Assembly: GCA_025355305.1 (NCBI GenBank)
Contig: JANXZW010000057.1
Coordinates: 1 to 63,625, forward strand
DNA: 63,625 bases
From: Actinomycetes bacterium
Lineage (GTDB): Bacteria; Actinomycetota; Actinomycetes; Nanopelagicales; Nanopelagicaceae
Direction of reading: 5' to 3'
Part shown: positions 1 to 8,286 of the stretch, piece after piece
How the letters are laid out: every line of letters starts with the position of its first letter
How positions within the stretch are numbered: the first letter of the stretch is position 1
The notes under the pieces: generated by a model
The model's database searches: none
Told to the model about the DNA's origin: nothing
The model's input: only the letters and a program-made list of their open reading frames with translations
Translations under genes and position numbers: made by a program

Positions 1-146
1 TTAATTTCAATAACTTTCTCTGATGCTGATTCATCTGCCTCAACATCAATGTAGTTGTACTCCACATTATGCGAATCTAGATAAGCCTTTGAGCGACGGC
101 AATCTCCGCACCAAGCAGCGCCGTACATTGTGATTTGAGCAGTCAT
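1..146 (-). CDS. Mycoredoxin/glutaredoxin-like thiol-disulfide oxidoreductase (3' part missing)
   Basis: The first 48 codons of a small thioredoxin-fold protein are visible; the rest lies beyond the left edge. The N-terminus has the beta strand and active-site loop typical of mycoredoxin/NrdH-type glutaredoxins, with a CGDC redox motif at residues 13-16 followed by RRSKAYLD. Such proteins reduce mixed disulfides or feed electrons to reductases in the cytoplasm; the exact partner cannot be told. The ATG at 146 is preceded by a clear AAGGGAG ribosome site. It lies 30 bases downstream of dapB, so it may be the last gene of the rpsO-pnp-dapB transcript. Confidence 0.8.
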   Translation of the reverse strand, partial: MTAQITMYGAAWCGDCRRSKAYLDSHNVEYNYIDVEADESASEKVIEI

Positions 147-176
147 TATTTTTACTCCCTTGTCGTTAAACGAATT

Positions 177-926
177 CTATTTCAAATCGAGGAAGTGCTC
201 GAGTCCAAATGTGAGGCCCGGAGTTGCGATCACTTTGCGTATACCGAGCAGTACACCTGGCATAAAGCCGGTGCGATCGATTGAATCATGGCGAATGGTG
301 AGTGTTTCACCCAAATCACCGAGGATCACCTCTTGGTGAGCCACGAGACCACGCAGGCGGAGAGAATGAATAGGTACATCGCCTACTTTGGCGCCGCGTG
401 CACCCTCTAAACCAGAGGATGTTGCATCGGGCATATCTGACTTATTGACGGAATTACGCGCATCGGTAATCAATTCTGCGGTTCGGGAGGCGGTGCCGGA
501 AGGAGCATCTGCCTTATTGGGATGATGAAGCTCAATAATTTCAACTGATTCAAAATATTTAGAAGCTTGAGCGGCGAATTGCATCATCAAAACTGCACCC
601 ATTCCAAAGTTTGGTGCGATAAGTGCCCCAACCCCTGGGTTGGAATTGAGCCAGGTAACGACTGTGGCTAACTTCTCGGTATTGAAACCAGTTGTCCCAA
701 CAACCACGCTCACACCGTGATTGATTGCAAATTCCACGTTGCCCATCACAGAATCAGGATGGGTAAAGTCAACGACTACTTGTGCGCCACTTGTGACCAG
801 GAGATCTAGGGAATCTCCGATGTCGAGTGTGGCAACGAGTTCAAGATCACTAGCGCCATTGATGGCTTCAACCGTGGTTTGGCCCATGCGACCCTTGGCG
901 CCAAGGACTGCAACTTTGATGGTCAT
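177..926 (-). CDS. dapB: 4-hydroxy-tetrahydrodipicolinate reductase DapB
   Basis: DapB carries out the NAD(P)H-dependent reduction step of the diaminopimelate/lysine pathway, feeding peptidoglycan and lysine synthesis. The 249-residue length is normal for the family. The N-terminal nucleotide-binding loop GAKGRMG is at residues 9-15. The active-site region has HHPNK at 134-138 followed by DAPSGTA, holding the catalytic His and Lys. The start codon overlaps the stop of the upstream M16 protease gene by four bases (ATGA), so translation is probably coupled. The rpsO-pnp-protease-dapB order is classic for actinobacteria. No dapA or thyX follows here. Confidence 0.96.
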   Translation of the reverse strand: MTIKVAVLGAKGRMGQTTVEAINGASDLELVATLDIGDSLDLLVTSGAQVVVDFTHPDSVMGNVEFAINHGVSVVVGTTGFNTEKLATVVTWLNSNPGVGALIAPNFGMGAVLMMQFAAQASKYFESVEIIELHHPNKADAPSGTASRTAELITDARNSVNKSDMPDATSSGLEGARGAKVGDVPIHSLRLRGLVAHQEVILGDLGETLTIRHDSIDRTGFMPGVLLGIRKVIATPGLTFGLEHFLDLK

Positions 927-2194
927 GCAATCACCTTCTCAAATTTGGTGCCCGATTTAAAGGGCCCGACTAAGGCAAGGGTAGAAGGTCGAGGGAGAAT
1001 CTTGTGGGCAATTGCCCTAATTTCATCGGGTGTTACCAGCGATATCTTGTTGAGAATCTCATCGAAACTCATCACCTCGCCGTAGACGAGTTCACTCTTG
1101 CCAATACGCATCATGCGTGATCCGGTGTCCTCTTGGCTGAGAACGAGGGAACCGGTGACGGCGCCTTTTGCGCGGCTGATCTCTTCATCGGTCAGACCGT
1201 TCTCGGCAATATCAAAGGAGATGTCGCGAATAATCTTGATGACTTCGACGGCCTTATTGGGCTGGCAACCTGCATAAAAGGAGATAGTGCCAGCGCCCGA
1301 AAATTGTTGAACATAGGAGTAGACCGAGTACGCCAGTCCGCGCTTCTCGCGAATCTCTTGGAAGAGTCGGGATGACATTCCCCCACCCATGGCAGAGGCG
1401 AGGATGCTGAGGGCAAAACGACGATCATCGCTCCGTTCGACGCCTTCGACGCCGAGCAAAAGGTGAGATTGCTCAGTCTTTCGATCGATGATGCCAACCG
1501 TGCCTATACCTCGCGCTTTCACCTTAGGGGCGTGGCGCAGGTTTGGAAGGGCAGCGGGTACATCAAGGAAACCGTCGCGGCTCATGGCCTGCTCGACTAA
1601 TTTGACGACCTTCTTGTGGCTGATGTTTCCCGCAACCGCAATCACCATATCTTCAGGGCGATAGCGCTTCTTGTAATAATTGAAGATGGAATTACGGGAC
1701 ATTCCCTTGATCGACTCAGGAGTGCCTAGGATCGATCGACCCAATGGGGTATCCCCGAAGTAAGTCTCAAGATATAAGTCATGAATGAGATCAGAGGGGT
1801 CGTCATCACGCATGGACATCTCTTCCAGCACCACAGTGCGCTCGGCATCTACATCTGAGGCTGCAACGAGGGAGGAGGTAATTAAATCTGCGATAACGTC
1901 CACTGCAAGAGGCAGGTCGGTATCGATAACACGGGCATAGAAGCAGGTGTACTCCTTGCCAGTGAAGGCATTCATCTCGCCGCCTACAGCCTCGATAGAA
2001 GAAGAGATAGCCATAGCGTCGCGACGATTGGTGCCCTTAAATAATAAATGTTCTAGAAAGTGTGAAGCTCCCGCGACGGGTAACGTCTCATCGCGGGAGC
2101 CCACATTGACCCAGACACCAAATGTTGCAGAGCGAACGGTTGAAACCTCTTCGGTGACAATCCGCAAGCCGCTAGGCAGAGTGGTGCGTGGCAT
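923..2194 (-). CDS. M16 family zinc metalloprotease (PepR-type)
   Basis: A 423-residue insulinase-family peptidase, similar to the processing-peptidase-like proteins encoded after pnp in actinobacteria. The inverted zinc motif HFLEH is at residues 45-49, and a downstream ERTVVLEEM segment supplies the third zinc ligand. The C-terminal half is the usual inactive M16 repeat (GGGMSSRLFQEIREKRGLAY). It is probably cytoplasmic because no signal peptide is visible. The natural substrate is not known. It sits 39 bases after pnp and overlaps dapB by four bases. The start at 2194 has only a weak purine-rich site. Confidence 0.92.
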   Translation of the reverse strand: MPRTTLPSGLRIVTEEVSTVRSATFGVWVNVGSRDETLPVAGASHFLEHLLFKGTNRRDAMAISSSIEAVGGEMNAFTGKEYTCFYARVIDTDLPLAVDVIADLITSSLVAASDVDAERTVVLEEMSMRDDDPSDLIHDLYLETYFGDTPLGRSILGTPESIKGMSRNSIFNYYKKRYRPEDMVIAVAGNISHKKVVKLVEQAMSRDGFLDVPAALPNLRHAPKVKARGIGTVGIIDRKTEQSHLLLGVEGVERSDDRRFALSILASAMGGGMSSRLFQEIREKRGLAYSVYSYVQQFSGAGTISFYAGCQPNKAVEVIKIIRDISFDIAENGLTDEEISRAKGAVTGSLVLSQEDTGSRMMRIGKSELVYGEVMSFDEILNKISLVTPDEIRAIAHKILPRPSTLALVGPFKSGTKFEKVIA

Positions 2195-2209
2195 TAACTA
2201 CTTACTCAG

Positions 2210-2239
2210 TTCTATTTATTCTAATTATTCTATTTATTC
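2210..2239. repeat. Pair of 12-bp direct repeats across the pnp stop codon
   Basis: Two identical copies of TTCTATTTATTC (plus strand) occupy 2210-2221 and 2228-2239, separated by TAATTA. The second copy contains the pnp stop codon. This is AT-rich sequence and may be simple slippage rather than a functional site. Confidence 0.6.
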
Positions 2240-4444
2240 AGAAGGCGCGTCAGATGGAGTTGTTCCATCAGCGAGAACTGGAACCAAGGAGAATTTACCC
2301 TTTGGATCAATCTCGTTGATCTCAACTTCAATCTTGTCGCCAACCTTCATAACCTCTTCAAGGTTCTCAATGCGCTTTCCACCGTGCATCTTGCGAATCT
2401 GCGAGATATGGAGCAAGCCATCTTTTCCAGGAACAAGTGAGATAAAGGCGCCGAATGTCGCAAGCTTTACAACGCTGCCGTTGTAGCGCTCTCCAACCTT
2501 TGGAATCACTGGGTTTGCGATCGCTTCGATCATTGCCTTAGCGGCCTCTGCCTGTGAACCTTCGATTGCACCGATGTAAATAGTTCCATCATCTTCGATG
2601 GTGATATCTGCGCCAGTCTCATCTTGAATCTGGTTGATCATCTTGCCCTTCGGTCCGATGATCGCACCGATCAGTTCGGTTGGGACCTTGATGGAGATGA
2701 TGCGAGGAGCCAAGAGGCTCATCTCATCTGGCATATCAATCGCTTGATTCATGATGTCAAGGATGAAGAGACGAGCTTCCTTCGCCTGCAGCAGGGCTGC
2801 AGAGAGAACAGAGGCTGGAATTCCATCAAGCTTAGTATCGAGTTGCAGGGCGGTAACAAATTCCTTTGTTCCAGCAACCTTGAAGTCCATATCTCCAAAG
2901 GCATCTTCAGCGCCCAAGATGTCAGTAAGTGCGACATATTCGGTCTTGCCATCGACGAGATCTGAGATTAGGCCCATCGCAATACCCGCAACTGGAGCCT
3001 TGAGAGGTACACCAGCATTGAGTAGCGACATGGTCGAGGCGCAGACAGAGCCCATGGATGTTGATCCATTTGATCCGAGCGCTTCTGAGACCTGACGAAT
3101 CGCATAAGGGAACTCTTCACGAGTTGGAAGAACTGGAAGCAAGGCGCGCTCCGCAAGAGCACCATGTCCAATTTCACGGCGCTTTGGTGAGCCAACGCGA
3201 CCGGTCTCTCCAACTGAGTAAGGAGGGAAGTTGTAGTTGTGCATGTAACGCTTGTGATGCTCAGGGCTCAAGGTGTCGAGCTGTTGCTCCATCTTAAGCA
3301 TGTTGAGAGTGGTTACCCCAAGGATCTGAGTCTCTCCACGTTCAAAGATTGCAGAACCGTGAACGCGAGGAATTACCTCAACCTCGGCGGTGATTGCACG
3401 GATATCGCGGACGCCGCGACCATCGATACGAATCTTGTCGCGCAACACGCGCTGACGAACTGAGTTCTTGGTGACTGAGCGAAGGGCGGCAGAAACTTCC
3501 TTCTCGCGACCTTCGAACTGCGCGGCCAATTGCTCCTTGGTAGCGGCGTTGACCTCGTCAAGCTTTGTCTCACGATCTTGCTTTCCAGCAATTGTGAGAG
3601 CCTCTGAAATCTTGGCGCCAGCAGCAGCATCCACTGCGGCATAGACATCGTCTTGGTATTCCAAGAAGACTGGGAATTCGCCAGTTGGCTTTGCAGCGAC
3701 CTTGGCGAGTTGGTTCTGTGCCTCGCAGAGTGCGCGGATAAATGGCTTTGCAGCCTCCAGGCCTTGACCAACGATCTCTTCGGTTGGAGCCTGAGCGCCA
3801 GCCTTGATGAGATCGAGCGTCTGAGTTGTTGCCTCTGCCTCCACCATAATGACAGCAATGTCATCTCCGGCGATAGAACCAGCAACGACCATGTCAAAGA
3901 CTGCCTTCTCAAGATCCGAGTGATTTGGGAATGCAACCCATTGGCCTTCGATCAGAGCAACGCGAACGCCGCCGATCGGACCAGAGAATGGAAGGCCTGC
4001 AAGTTGTGTCGACATTGATGCTGCGTTGATAGCGAGAACGTCGTACATGTGATCTGGGTTCAGCGCCATCACAGTGACAACTACCTGAACTTCGTTACGC
4101 AGACCCTTTACGAATGCTGGGCGAAGTGGGCGGTCAATCAGGCGACAGGTGAGAATTGCATCCTCGGAAGGGCGACCTTCGCGACGGAAGAAAGATCCTG
4201 GGATCTTGCCCGCTGCGTACATGCGCTCTTCAACATCCACTGTAAGTGGGAAGAAGTCGAATTGATCCTTAGGCTGCTTTGAAGCAGTTGTCGCTGAGAG
4301 CAACATTGAATCATCATCGAGATAGACAACTGCAGTTCCTGCAGCTTGGCGTGCGAGGCGTCCGGTTTCAAAACGGATCTCGCGCTTTCCATACTTGCCG
4401 TTATCAATTGTGGCAACGGCGAACGTAACATCTGGACCCTCCAT
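2234..4444 (-). CDS. pnp: Polyribonucleotide nucleotidyltransferase (PNPase)
   Basis: PNPase is a phosphorolytic 3'-to-5' exoribonuclease of mRNA decay. The 736 residues contain the two RNase PH-like halves joined by the all-alpha domain, then a KH domain ([18 protein letters not shown]) and a C-terminal S1 domain ([21 protein letters not shown]). The N-terminal extension before the first RNase PH fold ([19 protein letters not shown]) matches actinobacterial PNPases, which may also make (p)ppGpp or poly(A) tails; that is family knowledge. The ATG at 4444 follows a GGAG site. It lies downstream of rpsO behind a structured leader. Confidence 0.97.
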   Translation of the reverse strand: MEGPDVTFAVATIDNGKYGKREIRFETGRLARQAAGTAVVYLDDDSMLLSATTASKQPKDQFDFFPLTVDVEERMYAAGKIPGSFFRREGRPSEDAILTCRLIDRPLRPAFVKGLRNEVQVVVTVMALNPDHMYDVLAINAASMSTQLAGLPFSGPIGGVRVALIEGQWVAFPNHSDLEKAVFDMVVAGSIAGDDIAVIMVEAEATTQTLDLIKAGAQAPTEEIVGQGLEAAKPFIRALCEAQNQLAKVAAKPTGEFPVFLEYQDDVYAAVDAAAGAKISEALTIAGKQDRETKLDEVNAATKEQLAAQFEGREKEVSAALRSVTKNSVRQRVLRDKIRIDGRGVRDIRAITAEVEVIPRVHGSAIFERGETQILGVTTLNMLKMEQQLDTLSPEHHKRYMHNYNFPPYSVGETGRVGSPKRREIGHGALAERALLPVLPTREEFPYAIRQVSEALGSNGSTSMGSVCASTMSLLNAGVPLKAPVAGIAMGLISDLVDGKTEYVALTDILGAEDAFGDMDFKVAGTKEFVTALQLDTKLDGIPASVLSAALLQAKEARLFILDIMNQAIDMPDEMSLLAPRIISIKVPTELIGAIIGPKGKMINQIQDETGADITIEDDGTIYIGAIEGSQAEAAKAMIEAIANPVIPKVGERYNGSVVKLATFGAFISLVPGKDGLLHISQIRKMHGGKRIENLEEVMKVGDKIEVEINEIDPKGKFSLVPVLADGTTPSDAPSE

Positions 4445-4460
4445 GGGTCATCTCCATTTC

Positions 4461-4558
4461 TCAGCTCTCTCGCATTAGGAAATGGATCTTCGATCGAAGT
4501 TCACGGAGTTTGTCCCGTAAACCACTACCGAGGACCGATCTACTAACCAGAGAGCTGA
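4461..4558 (-). promoter_or_regulatory. Structured pnp leader / rpsO-pnp intergenic RNA hairpins
   Basis: A 10-bp perfect inverted repeat (TCAGCTCTCT at 4461-4470, AGAGAGCTGA at 4549-4558) would close a stem over the whole rpsO-pnp gap. Inside it lies a 12-bp palindrome, CTTCGATCGAAG at 4488-4499. In enterobacteria the equivalent gap carries an RNase III-cleaved stem through which PNPase controls its own mRNA. A similar role here is inference from position and shape only. Confidence 0.5.
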
Positions 4559-4587
4559 TTTCTAATTTTTAATTAATTAATTATTAA

Positions 4588-4857
4588 TTAACGACGAATA
4601 CCGAGCTTTTCGATAATCGCTCTGTAGCGTGTGACATCGATCTTTGCAAGGTATTGCAGCAGACGACGACGCTTACCAACCAGCAACAAGAGTCCACGTC
4701 GATTGTGGTGGTCATTCTTATTTGTCTTGAGGTGTTCGGTAATCTCTTCGATACGGCGAGAGAGCAGGGCAACCTGTGCCTCTGGGCTTCCTGTGTCGGT
4801 GGCGGAAGCGCCGTACTTTGTGATGATTTCTAGCTTTTCTGCAGGCTGTAACGCCAT
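4588..4857 (-). CDS. rpsO: 30S ribosomal protein S15
   Basis: S15 is a primary 16S rRNA-binding protein that nucleates the platform of the small subunit. The 89-residue product starting at the ATG at 4857 ([12 protein letters not shown]) matches the family length exactly and is preceded by an AAGGGAG site. An upstream in-frame extension to 4929 was discarded. Conserved segments include [15 protein letters not shown] and the C-terminal [10 protein letters not shown]. It is followed by AT-rich TTAA repeats and the structured pnp leader. In most relatives ribF lies just upstream; here a four-gene cassette intervenes. Confidence 0.97.
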   Translation of the reverse strand: MALQPAEKLEIITKYGASATDTGSPEAQVALLSRRIEEITEHLKTNKNDHHNRRGLLLLVGKRRRLLQYLAKIDVTRYRAIIEKLGIRR

Positions 4858-4964
4858 AGTGGCACTCCCTTGACTTTCACGAGGGCCTCGGTGGGAATCA
4901 CGAAGGCGCGCTTTCTCGCTTGTGCGCAAAGGTTACCAGCGAGGCGCCTGAGCGGAGAAATCGG

Positions 4965-6317
4965 CTAGAAGGTCCTGAAGGTCTCTAACCGCGCCCATTC
5001 ATCGCCCTTAGCGGCTGCTTTTGCGTTTTCTGCCCGTCTGGTTGCCAAGTATGCGCGTGTCATGAGCTCCCCCAACCCCTGGGTGAGGACTGAATCACTC
5101 TCCAGAGCATCCAGGGCTTCTAGTTGGGTGGCCGGAAACTGCTTGATTCCGCAGGCAATCTTCTCCTCCGCAGAGAGCAGAGCAGGATCTCGTTCCGCCG
5201 CCTTGGGAGCCTTAAGAGCTCGCGCGACTCCATCCATCCCGGCGAGAAGAACGCCCGCTACCGCAAGATAGGGGTTGGCAGATCCGTCACAGGCCTTGAG
5301 TTCGAGATTAATCGATTGCATCTCTCGACCTTTAAAGGGACTCGCCACCCGCACCGCGCACTCGCGATTGTCATAACCCCAGGAGATCGTATTTCCCGCC
5401 CAGGCATGCGGCTGCAGACGCAGGTAGGAGACGAACGAGGGACAAGTGAGAGCCAAGAGGCCCGGTAGATGTTCCAAGATCCCAGCAACAAAGGATTCAC
5501 CGAAGGCAGAGATCTTGGTGGGTTCTGCCTCGTTGAAAAAGAGATTTAGCTTCTTCTCTTTATCCCAAAGCGAGAAGTGCAGGTGCGCGCCAGAGCCAAT
5601 TCCATCTTTAAATGGCTTTGGAGCGAGAGAGGCTAACAACCCAAATTCAACTTCAGCTGTTCCGCGAATCGTGTCACGAAATTGCAGGTGGCGATCGGCT
5701 GATTGCAACGCAGGACCGTACTTGATGGCGATCTCTTGCTGCCCAGGTCCATACTCATTGATTGCCTGCTCTACGACGATCCCCTGTGCAACCAGGTTAT
5801 CGACCATACGATCGGTAACCTCACTTGCACGATCCATTCCAGAACTGGAGTAGCACGGACCGTTCATCCATGGAACGGGGCCGGAATCTGACTCGGTCGC
5901 AAGATAAAACTCGGATTCAAATGCCGACATCATTTCAATTCCTTGTGAATCCAGGGCGGCCAGCGCTCTCTTAAGAACACTGCGGGTGCATCCGCCCCAC
6001 TCACTTCCATCCTTCTCCTCTAAATCACTGAGCATCGCCCCAGTTCGATCTAACCAAGGCAATACCGCAAAGGTGTCAGAGTCCGGAACTATGCGAACCT
6101 CCCCTACGGGCTCCATCCCATCGACATGGACCAAATCTTCAAAGAGGTTGACGGCATTCTGCGCTTTAGTTAACCCAACGCCTTCATAAATCTTGGAGTC
6201 GAGTTGTGACAAGTGCACTGTCTTGCCACGAATGACTCCAGCCAAATCGCAATAGAGAAAACGGATCAAACGTAAGTTCTGCTCTTCGGCAATCTTGAGA
6301 ACTTCCTTCTTCTTCAT
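4965..6317 (-). CDS. Glutamine synthetase-like gamma-glutamyl-amine ligase
   Basis: A 450-residue member of the GSI fold, with N-terminal beta-grasp and C-terminal catalytic domains (ESEFYL, GAHLHFSLWD, NRECAVRV). It lacks the NLYDLPPE adenylylation segment of housekeeping GlnA. It therefore belongs with the GlnA-like ligases that couple glutamate to an amine other than ammonia (polyamine, ethanolamine, monoamine types). It is the last gene of the permease-cyclase-amidohydrolase cassette, ten bases after the amidohydrolase, with a good GGAG site. Substrate is unknown. True glutamine synthesis is unlikely given the context. Confidence 0.85.
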   Translation of the reverse strand: MKKKEVLKIAEEQNLRLIRFLYCDLAGVIRGKTVHLSQLDSKIYEGVGLTKAQNAVNLFEDLVHVDGMEPVGEVRIVPDSDTFAVLPWLDRTGAMLSDLEEKDGSEWGGCTRSVLKRALAALDSQGIEMMSAFESEFYLATESDSGPVPWMNGPCYSSSGMDRASEVTDRMVDNLVAQGIVVEQAINEYGPGQQEIAIKYGPALQSADRHLQFRDTIRGTAEVEFGLLASLAPKPFKDGIGSGAHLHFSLWDKEKKLNLFFNEAEPTKISAFGESFVAGILEHLPGLLALTCPSFVSYLRLQPHAWAGNTISWGYDNRECAVRVASPFKGREMQSINLELKACDGSANPYLAVAGVLLAGMDGVARALKAPKAAERDPALLSAEEKIACGIKQFPATQLEALDALESDSVLTQGLGELMTRAYLATRRAENAKAAAKGDEWARLETFRTF

Positions 6318-6327
6318 CTTCTACTCC

Positions 6328-7494
6328 CTAACCGTTGATTCCATAGGCAGAGAGCGCGTTGTCGCGCCCAATCTGTTGAGCCACAGAGATAGCGTCATCA
6401 CGCGACCAATCGCCGCGAGCGATAAATGAATCCAATATTTCTCCTAAGCCGCGGCGAAAGAGCAGTGCGCCGAGATAGGTGAGCTCAGGAAGCCCCCACG
6501 CATCAGAGGAGAAGAGAATCTTGTGGAAGGGAGCGAGTTCAAGTGACTCAGCGATGATCGCAGTGGACCTGGCGCCCGTGTAATTAATCGCCAAGCCGAC
6601 ATCCATGTAAACATTGCGAAACATTTGGGCGAGATACCCGGCGTTGCGTTGGTAGGGGTAAGTATGAAGGAGCATGACCGGAATCTGGCGTTCTTCAAAG
6701 CCCCGAATCAAATCGGTCATCAGTAACGGATCGCAACGATTGAGGTACAGATCAGGATCGCCAAAGCCGATGTGAAATTGCAGCGGTTTTTGTAGTGTGG
6801 CAGCCGCGAAGATTAAGTGGCGTAACAAAATGGGATCACTTACTCGCGCCTTGCCAGTGGTGGCGACTTCAGAGAACCACCTACCGGCTGCTTGTTCAAC
6901 TTCTAACTTGGATGGCGGAGTGGGATCAAAATCAAGACCAATGCGATAGGCAACGACCGACTTCAACCCAAGTGCATCCCTTGATTGATCCTGCAATGAA
7001 TTCATAAAACTTTCAGCAAAACCCGCAGCGCTGACCCCGGAGCGGGCAAGCTCCTCAGCCACGGTTTCAATTCTGACTACCTCATCTACCTTTGCTCCAC
7101 TTAACTCGGCCATTCCCGCAGGGCTATGAATGTCGGCGCCCTTGAGTCCTGTCTCAATGAAGTAGTGACCGATCCCAGATGCCTGCAGCAGTCGACGATT
7201 GACCTCTTCCGCTCCTAATTCCAGACGGCGAGTGAAGTACTCCATCGCACCTGTTGAGGCTGGTAGGTCAAGAAGAGGAGCCACCCAACGCCTGGTAGCA
7301 AATCCGACTTGGGTGTTCATAGCTTCGCTCAATGAGGTAGGCGTGCGATCAGATTCCGTGATCATGTGGGTGAAAGTTTCCAGGGAAGGGTTCTCTCGGA
7401 CTACGCCATGCACATGATGATCAACCAGAGGTAGACCAGCCAAAAAATCCGAGGCGGGTCCAGATGGCTCAATCTTCCAAGAAAATTCAGACAC
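6328..7494 (-). CDS. Amidohydrolase, FluG N-terminal-domain type
   Basis: A 388-residue TIM-barrel metal-dependent hydrolase of the amidohydrolase-2 group. It shows an N-terminal DHHVHG metal motif (residues 25-30), a mid-protein HIGFGDPD, then LLHTYPY, and a C-terminal SSDAWGLPE carrying the catalytic Asp. The layout matches the nodulin/FluG N-terminal half, and the next gene encodes the glutamine-synthetase-like half. The GTG at 7494 is chosen because an AAAGG site sits seven bases upstream; an ATG at 7509 is the alternative, and the longer open frame overlaps the cyclase. Likely role: hydrolysis of an amide or gamma-glutamyl intermediate. Substrate unknown. Confidence 0.82.
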   Translation of the reverse strand: MSEFSWKIEPSGPASDFLAGLPLVDHHVHGVVRENPSLETFTHMITESDRTPTSLSEAMNTQVGFATRRWVAPLLDLPASTGAMEYFTRRLELGAEEVNRRLLQASGIGHYFIETGLKGADIHSPAGMAELSGAKVDEVVRIETVAEELARSGVSAAGFAESFMNSLQDQSRDALGLKSVVAYRIGLDFDPTPPSKLEVEQAAGRWFSEVATTGKARVSDPILLRHLIFAAATLQKPLQFHIGFGDPDLYLNRCDPLLMTDLIRGFEERQIPVMLLHTYPYQRNAGYLAQMFRNVYMDVGLAINYTGARSTAIIAESLELAPFHKILFSSDAWGLPELTYLGALLFRRGLGEILDSFIARGDWSRDDAISVAQQIGRDNALSAYGING

Positions 7495-7559
7495 AGAACT
7501 ACCTTTCATCGATCTTTCAACAGAGATTATTCTGCTCTCACTAACATGATGAGGCGTAA

Positions 7560-8255
7560 TTAAGGAAGTAGCGCGATGACTCGTGCTGGGCTCCCGGATC
7601 CACCGATAAGCGGCAGCACTCCAACAACAACCCAAGCCCCCACTGGAGGGAGGAGTCTGAGATTCTGCAGATTTTCTAGGTGCCAAAGCCCTCTGGGATG
7701 GGTCACTTGTGTGTGCACTGGGAAGGTAGTCGCCGCGCCGGAGTCGATGCCCAAGGTATCGATCCCCAAGCCAACAATCTTTCGATTGCTCACTAAGTAC
7801 TCTGCCGCCTCCACGCCAAAGCCAGGAAAGCGAAGATCGCCAGGTTGACCTGCGTACCTGATCGGATCACTATTTCTCTCTTCCCACCCGGTGCGAAGAA
7901 AGACCGCTGCACCTTCCGGTATCTGACCATGCGCACTTTCAAAGGCAAGAACTTCATCGAGGCTAAGCAGGGCATCGGCATCTTCCCCAACCCGCGCAGA
8001 AATATCTATCACTGCGATGGGGCGAACCAATGATTGAGCAGGAATTTGATCGACGGTGGATTGACCTTCGATGAAGTGGCAAGGAGCATCAAAGTGCGTT
8101 CCAGAGTGTTCAAAGAAGGTGACCTTCCTGGCAAAAAAACCATCGTGCGCCACGGTAACCATTGTCTCCGCTTCCGGGGCAGGTGCCCCGGGCCACATCA
8201 CGATATCCGAACCAAATGGAATCGTGAGATCTACAACCTTCACATCGTTGAGCAT
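7560..8255 (-). CDS. Cyclase-family metal-dependent hydrolase (kynurenine formamidase-like)
   Basis: A 231-residue protein of the cyclase/kynurenine formamidase family. The metal-binding signature HSGTHFDAPCHF is at residues 50-61, and DTLGIDSG and FPVHTQV lie further on. Members hydrolyse N-formyl groups, isatin-like lactams or related amides. Family membership is clear, but the substrate cannot be read from the sequence. It sits between the APC permease (31-base gap, GGAG site before ATG 8255) and the amidohydrolase. Together these suggest stepwise opening of a nitrogen-containing compound brought in by the permease. Confidence 0.85.
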   Translation of the reverse strand: MLNDVKVVDLTIPFGSDIVMWPGAPAPEAETMVTVAHDGFFARKVTFFEHSGTHFDAPCHFIEGQSTVDQIPAQSLVRPIAVIDISARVGEDADALLSLDEVLAFESAHGQIPEGAAVFLRTGWEERNSDPIRYAGQPGDLRFPGFGVEAAEYLVSNRKIVGLGIDTLGIDSGAATTFPVHTQVTHPRGLWHLENLQNLRLLPPVGAWVVVGVLPLIGGSGSPARVIALLP

Positions 8256-8286
8256 TTTTCTCCAGACCTTGACGAGTTACCTGCCT

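Noticed and set aside
4560-4587. TTAATTAA-type AT-rich run after rpsO considered as an origin or att site
   Set aside because: It is short, has no DnaA boxes, integrase gene or matching second copy nearby; it is most simply intergenic AT-rich sequence.
4965-6317. GS-like gene considered as housekeeping glnA
   Set aside because: It lacks the adenylylation-site motif and lies in a permease-hydrolase cassette; a true glnA is expected elsewhere in the genome.
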